From assembly GCA_009602735.1 (NCBI GenBank), contig WELA01012833.1:374242-438241 (forward strand): a DNA stretch of 64,000 nt. The letters are read 5' to 3'. The translations under genes were made by a program, and so were the position numbers. Positions 24,317 through 35,781 of this stretch are shown here, piece by piece. This DNA is from Mesotaenium endlicherianum (taxonomy: Eukaryota > Streptophyta > Zygnematophyceae > Zygnematales > Mesotaeniaceae). Below the pieces are notes generated by a model, which made no database searches, had not been told where the DNA came from, and saw only the letters and a list, made by a program, of their open reading frames with translations. Numbering within the stretch: the stretch's first letter is position 1; every line of letters begins with the position of its first letter.

Positions 24317-26702
24317 ATGGCGCATTTTGCTACTGTCCTGGCAGCTAGGGCTGCACTTTCGGCACCCCAGCCTCAAAGACGTGTGCAAGAGCCTGCGCCT
24401 GAATGGAACTATGTCACCATCATCACTCCTGCTGAGAGCTGCAACCGACATCCTGAAGTGAAGTGCAACTTTTGCGAGAAAGTATTTTAAGGGGGTGTTA
24501 CGAAGATTTGCAATCATTTCATGGGGGCTAAAGGTATCCGTGAGTGTGACGATGTAGCCATGAATTTGAAGGAAGCAATGACTATTTGTCATACTTCTAA
24601 ATCTCATATTGAGCGAGGTAAACGGCGGTCTAAGAGTGACATGAATGTCTCGCGCAGTCGCTTGTTTAGATTGCCTGCAGCTGAGCCTGAGCTTATAAGT
24701 TCATCTGGTAGAGAGTCAAGTCAGTCAAGTTTGAAGGATCTGTCTAAGAGAATGAATGTTGATAGTGTTCATGAAGTAGTTGCCAGGTTCTTTTACGCCA
24801 CGGGCGTGTCTTTAATGTAGTGCGAAGTAATTTTTTTGTGGACATGATGAATGCAATCAGCAAGTACTCCTTGCAGAATGGCCTTCCTTACGTTGCGATG
24901 AAGGATAAGCCTTTAGGAAGCAACCTCTTAGACAAAGAGGTCACACGAGTAAAACAGTAAGAGAAGAAGCAACTAAAGCACATACAGATTTCTGGGTGCA
25001 CTCTAGTATTAGATGGGTGGACAAACTCATCAGGGCATCCCCTCTTAAATGTCCTTAGAGTGTCTCGTGGTGTTGAGTTGTTCATGGACTCCGTTAACAC
25101 TGAGGGCGAGAAGAAGATCGGTGAGTACATTGCTAAGTTCATTATTGAAGCCGTGAAGAAAGTGGGTCCTGAAAATGTCGTGCAAATGTGCACAGATTTA
25201 GCTGCCAATTGTGTTAAGGCGGGTGAGTTGGTACAAGAGGAGTTCCCAGACATTTTTAGAACTCCTTGTGCGGCTCATTGCCTAGATATGCTTCTCAAAG
25301 ACCTAGGAAAAATTTAGGAGTTAGAAGAGATTGTAGATAGATTCAAGGGCCTAGTCCAGTTTGTGACTAATCACCACACGCCTCATGTTATTTACCGTCA
25401 GCATGCAAAGAGGCTCAATAATGTGTTAGAGTTGTTGAAGCCCGCACCCACCAGATTTGCCAGTAACTTCCTATGCTTGCAAATATTATATGAGGTTAGA
25501 GACACCTTGCAAGCTATGGTAGCTGATAGTCGTTGGCTTGAGTGGTCTGCTAAGAATGGGTGTGCAAATAAGGCTACGATGATTCGAGACATCATTTAAA
25601 AAGACAGTATGCGAGAGAGATTGAAAGTGTGGGTAAATGTTTGTGAGCCAATAGTTGTACTTCTTCGTCTTGTTGACTCTCCCGAGCCAGCACTAGGCAA
25701 GATTTGGGCCAGGATGTCTGCGATTCAAGAGCACGTCAACAATGCCCCCCGTCTAAAAGACGCTCAGATAGCCAAGGCTGCCAAGGAAGTTGCCGCGCGT
25801 CGGCAACAACTACGCTCTCCGTTGCATTCCACCGGTAGGTTGTTATTTGTCATATTTGTCTTCATCCTTCTTGTTAGGCATATTGTTGAACTTGATTTGC
25901 TGCTTTGTTTTCTTGCATTTCCTTGTGTGTCATGTTCTCTCTCTCTTATCTCTCTCAATGCTCTCTTCTCTCTCTCTCACTCTCTCTCTCTCTATGGAAA
26001 TTATTGAACATATTTGTCATTGATATTAATGTTTTGTTCCGCTCTTGTGCAGGCTACTATTTGGATCCATAGTTTCAAGACCATGATTCTTGGGCCAGCG
26101 ATAGTTCTCTCTTGAAAGACCATTTGCTAGTGTGCCAGAAGCTTGTTGGAAAGGGGACTTTGCTAAGAGCTCAAGTTGACAAGGAGCTGAGCCTCTATCG
26201 CGAAAAGGGGGGCACATTTGGTGATAGTGTAGTATTGGAAAATAAGAGGAGTATGCCTGCACATGTTTGGTGGAAAATGTGTGGGAGTGTTTGTCCAAAC
26301 CTGTAGGCTCTTGCAATGAAAGTCCTGTCCCAACCTGCATCAACTTCTGCTTGTGAGCGGAATTGGTCAAAATATGGGTTTGTTTATGGCCCGATTCGCA
26401 ACACGTTGCTTCCAAGTAGGGCAAAGAAGCTTGTATATGTGCACTCTATGTTGAGGTTGCAAGAGAAGAGTGTCAGAAGTCTAGGTGTAGCAAGTGTAGA
26501 AAAACTACCATGGATTATTGAAGCGGAGGTTGAAGTATCTCAAGAGGTTGTTGAAGAGGAACTCGCAGACATTGCACAAAATATTGGCTTTGAGCAAGAG
26601 AGTGAGGATGAGGAAGAGGAAGAGGAGTTAGAGGAAGAAGATGAGGTAGAGGAAGAGGAAAGTCTTGTATGTGGAAGGAGGACAAGAGCTAGAAGATGCT
26701 GA
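24317..26702 (+). pseudogene. hAT transposase (BED finger, DUF659-like core, hAT dimerisation domain)
   Basis: The frame starts at ATG 24317 after an acceptor (TTTCAG). BED-type finger: VKCNFCEKVF then GGVTKICNHFMG. Core: LVLDGWTNSSGHPLLNVLRV, VVQMCTDLAANCVKAGEL, PCAAHCLDMLLKDLGKI. C-terminal dimerisation region: VLSQPASTSACERNWSKYG and LLPSRAKKLVYVHSMLRL, then an acidic tail ending in TGA at 26700. An intron 25832-26051 has GT-AG borders. Defects: TAA at 24488, 24958 and 25597; TAG at 25315, 26070 and 26304; and a one-base deletion near 24813. The candidate catalytic Asp, Asp and Glu (DGWTN, CTD, CERNW) remain. It cannot yield full-length protein under the standard code. Confidence 0.82.
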
Positions 26703-27396
26703 TGTTGTGCAATCACTTTCTCATTTGCTTGTAGGCATGTGAGCATTGATATGACATGTGCAATCTCAATTTAATGTTTAGTTTTTATTGACAACTTCAA
26801 AATGCAACTTTGGGTATGCGTATGAACGAGCAACTTTGATGTGAAAATGAGAGGAAAGAACATTATATGATAATTTATAAGTATATTACATGTCATAGCA
26901 AAAGAAATGTGATTGTGAAATTAATATTTGTAAATTATATGTGGCGTATGAATTCTGAAGAAGTTTCTCTCTACAAATACAAACTCTACTTTCAGTTCTT
27001 AATAGAAGCGGTTTGCAAAAATGCTTGGAGAAAAATAAATTGAAATAGAGTTGAAAAACAAACTAAGCGAACAATGCACCTAAAACAGCACGAACGACAA
27101 CGAACAAGAGAACTTGGCGTGCATGCGAATAGGATAACCTAGAAAATTAGTTCAAAAAAGTTTGAACTCCAAAAAATATCCAAAACAAATTTTTTGCCCG
27201 GCACGTGTCAAAAAGTACAAATATGTACGACATTACGTCAACACTTAAAGTCCATGATTTTCTTCAATTAAAACCAATATTTAATCTAATAAAAAACAAA
27301 CTAGGCGAACAAGGCACAAAAAACAGCACAAATTATAGCGAACAAGCGAACTGCAGAACTAAGCGTACATGCGAACGGCGTAAGCCTGGGTGGTAC

Positions 27397-27866
27397 TGCC
27401 AACCTTCCAAGCGTATCTAGGATCCCGAGCCTTCGTAGGAGGTGGACCAGGAATGGTCAAAGACATGCATGAAAGAGATGCCGTTTGGAGAGAGCCTACT
27501 GCGGTGGAGAAGGGAAACTGCCTTGGAAAATCCGACACCATAGTTCGGCAGATAGTCAGTGTTGTAGGGTCGGATGAAGCTGCGAAGATTTTTGGCAACA
27601 TGATTGGACAACACTCTATGACTTGGCTGGTGGAGACAATTATGACGTGGCAGCAGTTGACCTTCACCGACAAGCCTATGCCGAGGCCAAGACCAGTGAC
27701 GATTGGGGTCCATATGGTGCCAACATCTGATAAGAGGGCTATCGGGACGGCACATCAGCAACAAGAAGAATACGATGTGCAAAGAGACGCAGCAGAAGCT
27801 GCCAGAGATAGAGCATTCAAGGAAGCTGGGGTAGCTGAACTGATGAGATGCCGACCGGATCGATAA
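27397..27866 (+). pseudogene. C-terminal part of the retrotransposon DNA methyltransferase (motifs IX-X)
   Basis: Directly after the hAT target duplication, the frame encodes FQAYLGSRAFVGGGPGMVKD, then REPTAVEKGNCLG (motif IX-like, R-x-PT-x-x-E) and IFGNMIGQHSMTWLVETI (motif X-like GN-x-I). It ends at a TAA at 27864. Joining across the transposon with one target copy does not restore the exact frame, so at least one further indel exists near GGGTGGGTGG. Assignment of these motifs is by pattern and position only. Confidence 0.6.
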
Positions 27867-29630
27867 CCGGACCGCTAAATTACAAGCACCTGTGGAAAGT
27901 GAGGATACACCCATGGGGGACCAGACGTCTGAGAAGACGACGCCGCTGCCAAGCGCAGAAGACGGTACGCAAGACATCTCGCCATCTGTGAGAAACGCCA
28001 CTCACCGTCAGATATTTGGGAGACCACCTTCCAGAGCCGCAACATTAAGGCGTGAGGAGACTCCAGAAGATGCTAGATTTGGGTATGATACCCACTTCAG
28101 CCTAAGAGCAGCTAGGCGCGGAGACTACTAGCTAAAAGCTCAAATAGCTGGGAAGCTAACCAAAAGTGTCTATTGTCTTCACCAGAGCAAGCGCCGTTAC
28201 AAGACATGTTAGAGGAGTCTAAGAAGAAGACCCCTGAGCCAACGCTTGAAGACTTTGAATACTATCTAAACCAAGCATCAGTGCAAGAGCGCCAGCGCAA
28301 CATTGGTGAAGGGCCAAGATGGGCGTCTGAAGAGTACCTGAATTGGACCCCTGAAGAGTCCTATGATACCTACAGAGCATCCCTCGGACAACGCCAGTGC
28401 AATATTGGTGAATGGGCTGAAGAGAGTAGCCAGAATTCAGGAGAGTCTGGAGGGTCTGCAAAGACCATATGCCTCGAAGTGATATTCAAAGAACGCAAGG
28501 AGGAGTCGGGCAAGCAATTGTCCACAACACCTTCTTTGATGAGCCCAGAGCCGCAAGCTAAGGGGCAACATCAGGGTTTAGCCAATCAGACAGCTGAATC
28601 CAATGCAAGGTAGATCATGGAGCAGCTGCTGGAAGCAGACGCTCGACGGCACAAGAAAGAGGAAGTGGCTAAGGCGGCAAGCACTCTGCAATCAGCCATC
28701 GTCAACCTGGCGAAGCTCAACACAGATAATGATGAAGATCACCACCACCTGGAGTGGAGAAGTCAGTTAAAGATGAGGCAGAGATGCCAGACCTTCCAGA
28801 GTTCGACTCGCCGTCAGTCACCAATGAAGAGGAGATTTGGGAAGAAATTCCACGTTTCCCTTCCCCAAAGCTGGACCTGTAGGAGCTACAAAAGCTCAGG
28901 ACGGATGACTGGGTGGCCGACCACTTGATAATGGAGGGGCCCAGCCCGGCAAATCTATACAACGATCTGAGGTCACCTACATCCAGCACTCCAACCGCCA
29001 ATTTTCTAGCACCAGAAGCTACCCCACATCAACTACAATAGCCGCAGGAAGTGGCTGCCTGCACCGCTAAGGTGGAACCTACACAAGGTAATCCTCACGG
29101 TCACGCAAGCAGACCAAGAAAGATGGCCCGGGAAGGGAATGCACCTTTCAAGCGGATGCTGATGCGTTATCTCAAGTATAGGGGAGCAGCTCAGAGAGAA
29201 GGGGTTCCGAAAGAAACCATGGCTTCTCCTCCGCAACCTATCTTGGAGATTTTGCAAAGAGAGGGAGAGAATGGCTTGATTCGCAAAGCCATGGCATTGG
29301 GAATTCACATTCCCATGGTGCGTCCTTCATCCACTTGAACGTGGAAGAAGGATTGTTCAGCTCCTAAGACACCTGCGGTTTCTGAAAGGGAACTGGTAGA
29401 GCTGAGAAGTATCATAAACCGCTTGACAGCAGAGAATGCTGTATATGCACAACTAGCTGCGGCTCAAAGACCGCAAACTTTGACACAAGCGTGGACGGTT
29501 ATGCCACCAGCCAGGGAGGAGTTTGGCACCACCGTTGCGCGCATTGCTACCACTGAGCGCGAGTGGGGTTGGACAATTGACCCTAGTGCAGATCCAGAAG
29601 GGTGGCCTTTGTTGAACCCGCCCCCACCAC
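27867..29630 (+). pseudogene. Spacer region between methyltransferase and RT, unrecognised
   Basis: Fragments of open frame in more than one frame (27892-28131, 28173-28613 onward, 28740-29660) encode hydrophilic, Glu/Pro/Gln-rich sequence with no domain I recognise. In-frame stops include TAG at 28611, 28880 and 29039 and TGA at 29336. One phrase, ELVELRSIINRLTAENAVYA, looks like a short coiled coil. It is probably the linker of the original polyprotein. Confidence 0.4.
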
Positions 29631-32406
29631 GTGAAGAGGGAGGAATGGGGACCAGCACATGAAGAAAGGTTCTTGAGGCAGCCCATCCGGAGGCGTCTGA
29701 CATACTCCACTCAACAGGAGAGGCGACGATCCATCGGAAAAGGTAAAAGGCCTAAGAAGCAGGCCGCCGAGCCTAAGTCAGCGGAGGAGCAAGCTGCGAA
29801 GCCCGCCACTCCACCACCTAACAATCAGGCAGAAAAGTCTGAAGGTCAGGATGAGGGTGAAAAGCTCCCACCTAAACCCAAAGAGTAGCAACTACTGGAT
29901 GCCTGTGTCGGGGAAAAGAAGCCGGAAACTGAGGATTTCACCATTGGAAAAATGGTCTCAGCCCAACAGAGAGCACAAGTAGAAAAGCCGCTGAAGAAGC
30001 ATCGCAAGGTGTCTGCTTTCACCAAGGAGGAGATTGGTAGAACCACAACTAGTGTATGTGAGATCACACTAACTACTGATAACCCAGTCAAACTTGGGCC
30101 ACATAAGCTCAGTCAGACCGAATGGGACTGTGTGGAGAAAACTTGCCAGGAGCTGCACAAGCTCGGCATGATTGAGAAATCAACCTCAGTATATGGAGCT
30201 CCCACAATAGTAGTTGCCAAGAAGGACGAGGCTGGCAATTATACGCCCACTCGTATGTGTGGAGACTACAGACGACTGAATATTCACACGGAGCCAGACA
30301 GCTATGTGATGCCTACACCGGAGCGGATCTTTGCGATTGCTACCATCGGGAAGGTGTTCAGCATCATCGATCTACGCCAAGGGTTCAACCAGATCCCTGT
30401 GAAAACAGAAGATCGAGGTAAGACCGCTTTCTGGGCCCAAAGGGAACTTTGGCAATGGACGGTAATGCCGTTTGGGCTGAAAAATGCCCCAGCCATCTTT
30501 CAGAGGACTATGGATAAAGTGCTGGAGGGGCTCGATTTTGCAAAACCATACATTGATGACGTAGTGGTGTTTAGCAAGTCCATAGAGGAGCACCTCGAGC
30601 ACTTGGATCAAGTGTTCCAGCGCTTGGAGAAACTCTAGATGTCGCTGCATCCTGGAAAGTGCAGATTCTTTGAGGCAGATGTGCCTTACTTAGGACAGGA
30701 GATTGGGAACAATGCTATGTCCCCTCAGGCTGTAAAGACTGAGGCCATTTACAAGATACCTGCACCTGCAAATGTGTCTAAGCTGAAAGCTCTGTTAGGG
30801 CTAAGCGGATACTATCGTAAATTTGTGAAGGACTATAGCAAAATGGCTAAACCCTTGACAGAACTCCTAAAAAAGGATGTACCTTTTGTGTGGACGGAAG
30901 TCCAGAAGAAGGCCATGAACGAGCTCAAGAAGCGGCTGGTAACGGCCCCAGTCTTGCGAACGCCTGACTACTCCAAGCCGTTCAATTTACACATTGACTG
31001 GAGTCGTGTGGGAATTGGCGCACTACTCACTTAGGCCGCAATTCCTAGAGAGGAGTACGTTATTGCCTATGCCTCGCGTTCTAACAACCAAGCAGAGAGC
31101 AACTACTTGTCCTACGAAGGAGAGCTACTGGCAATGGTTTGGGCTGTCGCACATTTCAGAGAGTATCTATGGGGAAGTCCCTTCATGCTGATTACGGAGC
31201 ACTCGCCGTTACTCTGGCTGATGAAGAATGGAGACTTCACTGGTGAATTGGCTCGCTGGGCTCTCAAGCTCTAGGAGTACCATATGACGGTGGTGCATCG
31301 AGCACGTGTGCTCAACAACGACGCCGATGGACTCAGCAGGAACCCGGACCCATCCTCAGACGACAGAATAGGAGCTCAAGAAGACGAAGATCCGAGCAGC
31401 CCAGTAGAGTTGGCAGCCTGCCTGGCCGAAATGGCTAGAATGGTAGCGTCAGCTGAAGCTGAGCCTCTACCCCTGCTCAGTCCAGAGATCTGGAAAGATC
31501 AAGCCACTATGCACTGGCTAAAGACGGGAGTCCACGTGGAAGGATTATTTGTGAAAGAGAAGGACCAAGTGAGCCATTGAGCTACAAGGTTTTGCTGGAA
31601 ATGCAATAACCTCTTCAAGATTGAAAAAACTGGTCAGGAGAAGTTGGTGCCAAAACCCACCAAAAGGCGAGCTCTGGTGCAGGAAATGCACGAGAATACT
31701 GGACACTATGGTGTCAAGAAGACGTACAATCTTCTGGAGTTGTCTTACTGGTGGAGGGGCATGAAGCAGCAGTGTGAGGATGTGATCAAGGCCTGCCAAA
31801 GCTGTGATCGCGTCAAGGCTGGTTTTACACAGCAACATCCACACCTGCAACCTCTGCCATTCAAGGGCGTAGGCTACCGGTGGAGTTCCGATCTTGCAGG
31901 TGAGCTACCGCTGTCTAAGCGAGGTAACAAGTACATTATAGTCATGATTGAGTATTTTTCTAAGTGGATAGAGGTTGTGCCTCTAACTGCTAAGGAGAGC
32001 TTGGGGACCGCGGAATCGCTCCTTAACGGTGTGATTGTACGTCATGGAGCTCCAGCAAAAGTGCTGACAGACCAAGGGTCTGAGTTCCAAGGATCTTTTC
32101 AGAAACTCTTAGACAGATGCTTCATCAACTATCGCACTACGTCTAAAGACCACCCACAAGCAGATGATTTAGCAAAACAGATGGTGCAAACCATTGAGTC
32201 TGCTTTGCGCAAATTTTGCCTTGAGCATGATAAGCATGATTGGGATCTGGCCCTGCCATGGCTGGTTATGGTTACATATTTAGCAAGCAAGCTGCTTTGG
32301 CGGATTACTCGCCTTATCAGATTCTGTTTGGCAAAAGTCCAGCTGTGCCCAGCAGCATCAAGCAGGAGATTGAGCAGGTCAAAGACCTGGACAACCCTGA
32401 TCATAG
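29631..32406 (+). pseudogene. RT - RNase H - integrase of the DNMT retrotransposon
   Basis: One frame carries all three enzymes with in-frame TAG at 29886, 30636, 31032 and 31272 and TGA at 31578. RT motifs are MCGDYRRLNIHTEPDSYVMP, FSIIDLRQGFNQIPV, MPFGLKNAPAIFQRTM and YIDDVVVFSKS (Asp-Asp at 30555-30560). RNase H follows (IAYASRSNN, ESNYLSYEGELLAMVWA). The integrase has the HHCC finger (HENTGHYGVKK ... CQSCDRVK) and the first two Asp (SSDLAGELP, LTDQGSEF). The third acidic residue is lost: DDLAKQMVQT stands where families have DGLAER-like sequence. A frameshift near 32265 leads to SPYQILFGKSP. The end is truncated by the LTR at 32407. Confidence 0.8.
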
Positions 32407-32903
32407 TGAAACAGATGATCAAGTACTTAGTGAAATATAATACTATATCTATTCAAGACAAGAATCTTCGAACACAAGTGGTAGCTTCTTGAAAGAGAGA
32501 TGGCTTCTTGAAAGTTAATATATTTCTGGTTTTGGCAAGTACAAGAGTGATTTTGGAATGTCTTTCTATGTTCTAGCTCTTGTTTATATACTTGCTACAT
32601 AAGTAATTTCTAGGAAGGTGTATGTTGATGTGTTGGCACCCAACACATCCCAAAACTTGCCACCTCTTTCTAGAATAATGTACACGTCCTTTTGACCTAA
32701 AAATGGCACATTTGACTTTTGCCACGTGGAGTTCTTCTAGGTCTTTCCTCTAACTTCGAAAATGCCTTAGATTGTTCAAAGGACATGAACCAAGTCACTA
32801 GAGTACCTATTCACACTTGAATCCACACAATACTACTCCAAATATATTTGAAAACATTACAATATATGCAAACTAATATATTATAACTCAAATCACTACA
32901 TCA
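32407..32903 (-). repeat. 3' LTR of chromovirus copy 1 (about 497 bp)
   Basis: On the minus strand it begins TGATGTAGTGATTTGAG right after a G run and ends CTGTTTCA. Ends are TG...CA. It aligns throughout with 61230-61730. The boundary at 32407 abuts truncated integrase sequence of the DNMT element. Confidence 0.75.
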
Positions 32904-32910
32904 CCCCCCC
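32904..32910 (-). promoter_or_regulatory. Polypurine tract of chromovirus copy 1
   Basis: A G run on the minus strand immediately before the LTR start TGATG, the position where plus-strand DNA synthesis is primed. Copy 2 has the same at about 61731-61738. Confidence 0.6.
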
Positions 32911-33666
32911 GACAGAAAAAGCGACTTCTCGGCGCGTCAAGTCAGGTCTTACACATGTGGAGCAGACTAGTCAACAGCTTCAAGTCAGATGCCATACATG
33001 TAAAGAGGATTAGTCCAAGGCGCCAAGTCAGGTGCTTCACATGTAAGGTAGACTAGGCAAGATCGTGGGTGGTGTGACCTTATTGGCTAGCCTACTCCTT
33101 GATGTTAAAGAAAATTGTACAAGTTAGCAAAGAATTTGCCACAAATTCAAAAATTCATAACGTCCACAGAACTGCTGCAAATCTAAAAATTCAAGTGCCA
33201 GACGGACCGCGTTGGAGAACTCTACCGGGTCACCAAATTTGAGAGCATTCTAATTTCTGGAGTGTCGTTGAGAGCTGAGAGAGTAGGCACTCCTCCAAAT
33301 CTATGCAAAAACTTCTGAAATCATAAGTCCTCCTATACATCTCCAAATTCTGCAAACTAAGTTTCAAACTGGGCACTGTAAGATATTCTACCAGAGTCTT
33401 GAGTTTCAGAGCATTGCAAGTTCAGGGGAGGGCACAATGTCAGAATGCATATTCTGCCCTAACAATGCCAGCAGCCTGACCCCCTTCTATATAGAGCATC
33501 ATATCTCTCACCAGTGCTTCAAATTGAGCAAACTTGGACTCTAAATGACCGTCTACTCATGGACTACAACCAAGTAAATTTTCAGAATTTATTATGTAGA
33601 GACCTATCACCAGTAGCAGTTTTAGTTTTCTGTCCAGAATCTGCGAGAAGAGAAGAGTGTCTAATG
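32911..33666 (-). other. 3' untranslated region of chromovirus copy 1
   Basis: No gene seen. It is nearly identical to about 61739-62496 in copy 2. Confidence 0.5.
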
Positions 33667-35780
33667 TCAATTTTTCCTCTTTCTTGTTCTTGCAGGCTGC
33701 CTCCAAGGGGTCTTCTGCTGCTTCTTGATGGTGGCAAGCTGCCTCCCTGAAGTCTTTGGGCTTCTAGTAGAGAGACTTGGGGCTGGTCCAAGATGGGGGT
33801 TGGCGGCATGGAAGCGCTTCAACTTTCTCTGAACTTTGTCAAGGTAGTGCGCCGCCACCCAACGATTCTCCGAATCTGGATATCCTTTCCACTTGATCAA
33901 ATATTGCTGCTGTCTCCTGAAAATTCTCATAGCAACCATGTCTTCCACTTCGTACTCCAAATGATCATCCACTATTGTTGGGGCTGGTGGGGTTGTCACC
34001 CATCCTGGGAACTTGTTGTCGGGTTGCACATATGGCTTGAAGAGGGAAGCGTGGAATACGGGCTCAATGTGCATAGTCTGGGGAAGTTCTAGCTTGAAAG
34101 CAACGGGGTTGACTTGCTGGATAATCTTGAAGGGTCCCAAATACTTGGGAGAGAACTTGCTGCTGGCAGGCCTGTTGTTCAGGGAAATGTTCTTGGATGA
34201 TAGTAACACGTTGTCACCCACTCTGTACGTAATTTCTCTTCTGGATCTGTTCGCCACTCTTGCTTGAGCATCTTGCGCCTGTTGTAGAGCTTTCTTTGCT
34301 GCTGTAAGGGCTGCTTCTAATGTCTCCATAAAATCTGTTGCTGCAGGTACTTCATCATGGCCAGCCGTGAAGCTCAGGGTGGTGGTTGGATGGAAGCCAT
34401 AGTTGAGGAAGAATGGAGACTCTTGGGTAGAGGCCTGCGTCGTGTTGTTGTAGGCAAACTCGAGGGGGGTCAAGTACATGTCCCAATCTTGCTCCAGAGT
34501 AGACACGTAGGCCTTTAGAGAGGTCTTTAGACTACGATTCATACGCTCGATTTGCCCATCTGATTGTGGGTGGTAGGCAGTAGACATATCCAGCGATGTA
34601 CCCAAGTTCTTGAAGAGATTTTTCCAGAAATGGCTTGTGAATCTTGGATCTCTATCTGACACAATTCTTGATGGTAGTCCATGGAGTCGGAAGATGTTGT
34701 CAAAGATGAGTCTTGCAAGTTGTGGTGCTGTAGCCTTAGTCGTCGTGGGAATAAAATGAGCCATCTTGGTAAGTCTGTCCACCGCCGTGAGTATTGCATT
34801 ATGGCCTCGAGGTGTCACGGGCAAGTCCACGATAAGGTCCATTGAGATGTCCGTCCATTGTCTTTCGGGGATTGGTAGTGGTTGGAGGAGTCCTCCCGCC
34901 TTTTGCGATGATGGCTTGATTCTTTGGCATGTGTCACAGCTCCTGCAGTATTCCTTGACTTGCTTAGACATGCCTGGCCAACAATACGTCTTGGCAAGAA
35001 CGCCCGTGGTTCTTAGGATTCCGAAGTGTCCTCCAAGAGGGTTGTCGTGTGCTTCTCGTAGAAGCAAGAGCCGGAGGTCTAAGTCATTAGGAACACATCT
35101 CTGGCCCGTATCTTGCCTCACCCAATAATTGCCTTCTTGCTTCTTGTATGGGTCCAAGGCTGCTTCCCCGTTCTTGTAGTAAGGGTCTCTTTCATAGGCG
35201 GCTGAAAATTGAGCTTCCAGATCTGTCTTCAGGGATGTCATCACTGCGTTGAATTGCAGTCTTGAGAGGGGGTCAGCCGGGTGTGTCTTGCCGGGCTGGT
35301 ACTGAATTGTGATGTTGTATTGTTGCAAGTATCCGTTCCATCTTGCTTGTCTCCTTGAGAGATACGGCTGCGTTTGGAGGTGCTTTAACGCCTCGTGGTC
35401 CGTAGTGACCAGTACCTTGCGTCCTTTAACGTAGCAGCGCCAAACCTTCAAGGCATGTACAATTGCCAATGCCTCTCGCTCCGTGGTTGTATAATTTTCC
35501 TCGGCTGGATTTAGCTTTCTTGACTCGTAGGCAATGGGCTGCAGTCCCTTGCCTTGGTCTTGAAGTAGGATTGCTTCTATTGCATAGGAAGATGCATTGG
35601 TGATGACGTGGAAGGGCCAATCTGGGTTTGGACTTGGGAGTGTGAGCACCGGGGATGTGGTCAATCTTCGCTTTAACTCTTGAAATGCCTCTTCCTCTTT
35701 CTCGGTCCATGTATATAGCCTGTCCTTCTTGAGTAGATCTGTCAGGGGGGCTGCTATGTGCGAGAAGCCTTGGATGAATT
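33667..35780 (-). CDS. RNase H - integrase - chromodomain polyprotein (partial), chromovirus copy 1
   Basis: About 700 codons open to a TGA at 33667-33669. N to C: RT thumb (FIQGFSHIAAPLTDLLKKD), RNase H (TTTEREALAIVHALKVW, VTTDHEALKHLQ), integrase HHCC finger (GGHFGILRTTGV ... CRSCDTCQRIK), DDE core (ISMDLIVDLP, IVSDRDPRFTSHFW, DGQIERMNRSLK), then a chromodomain (YEVEDMVAMRIF, YLIKWKGYPDSENRW) and a basic Pro/Arg tail. The chromodomain places it among chromoviruses, which use it to direct integration to marked chromatin. The first RNase H acidic residue appears changed: ITNASSYAIEAILLQ where families have TDAS. The upstream part (gag, protease, most of RT) is missing at the N join. Confidence 0.85.
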
Positions 35781-35781
35781 N
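35781..35781. other. Single-N assembly join between two element copies
   Basis: Both sides encode the same RT segment (FIQGFSHIAA on the left, FIQSFSHITA on the right), so sequence is repeated across the N. This is the signature of two overlapping but different copies being joined, not of a natural junction. Confidence 0.7.

Larger units (their letters stand above)
20220..27388 (+). mobile_element. hAT DNA transposon, 7.2 kb, inserted in the retrotransposon DNMT gene
   Basis: Terminal inverted repeats are CAGGGTTACGCCGTTCGC (20220-20237) and, at the right end, GCGAACGGCGTAAGCCTG (27371-27388); they match as inverted repeats with one mismatch. The 8-bp target duplication GGTGGTAC is perfect (20212-20219 and 27389-27396), the size typical of the hAT superfamily. 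Short GCACGAAC/GCGAAC motifs repeat near both ends (20284-20310, 27060-27100, 27330-27375). The interior holds a pyrimidine-rich region, then a decayed transposase. The perfect target duplication implies insertion was recent relative to decay of the host retroelement. Confidence 0.88.
16616..32406 (+). mobile_element. Ty3/gypsy retrotransposon encoding a DNA cytosine methyltransferase (decayed, interrupted)
   Basis: On the plus strand the order is gag (16616-18025), CCHC knuckle, aspartic protease and C5 DNA methyltransferase (18031-20219, resuming 27397-27866 after a nested hAT), an unrecognised spacer (27867-29630), then RT, RNase H and integrase (29631-32406). Its 3' end is cut by a chromovirus LTR at 32407, and the 5' LTR was not found. 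RT-RH-IN order marks it as Ty3/gypsy. It is inactive: about ten in-frame stops, several frameshifts and a mutated integrase active site. From memory, de Mendoza and colleagues (2018) described Ty3/gypsy elements with DNMT genes in Klebsormidium; this element looks like that class, but I could not compare sequences. Confidence 0.75.

Noticed and set aside
24317-32406. Reassignment of TAG/TAA to glutamine, as in some ulvophyte algae
   Set aside because: Transposon stops often sit at Gln positions and the intact genes here end in TGA, but the intact copy B gene and the long chromovirus frames contain many Gln codons, all CAA/CAG, and no TAG or TAA. Decay by deamination explains the pattern better.
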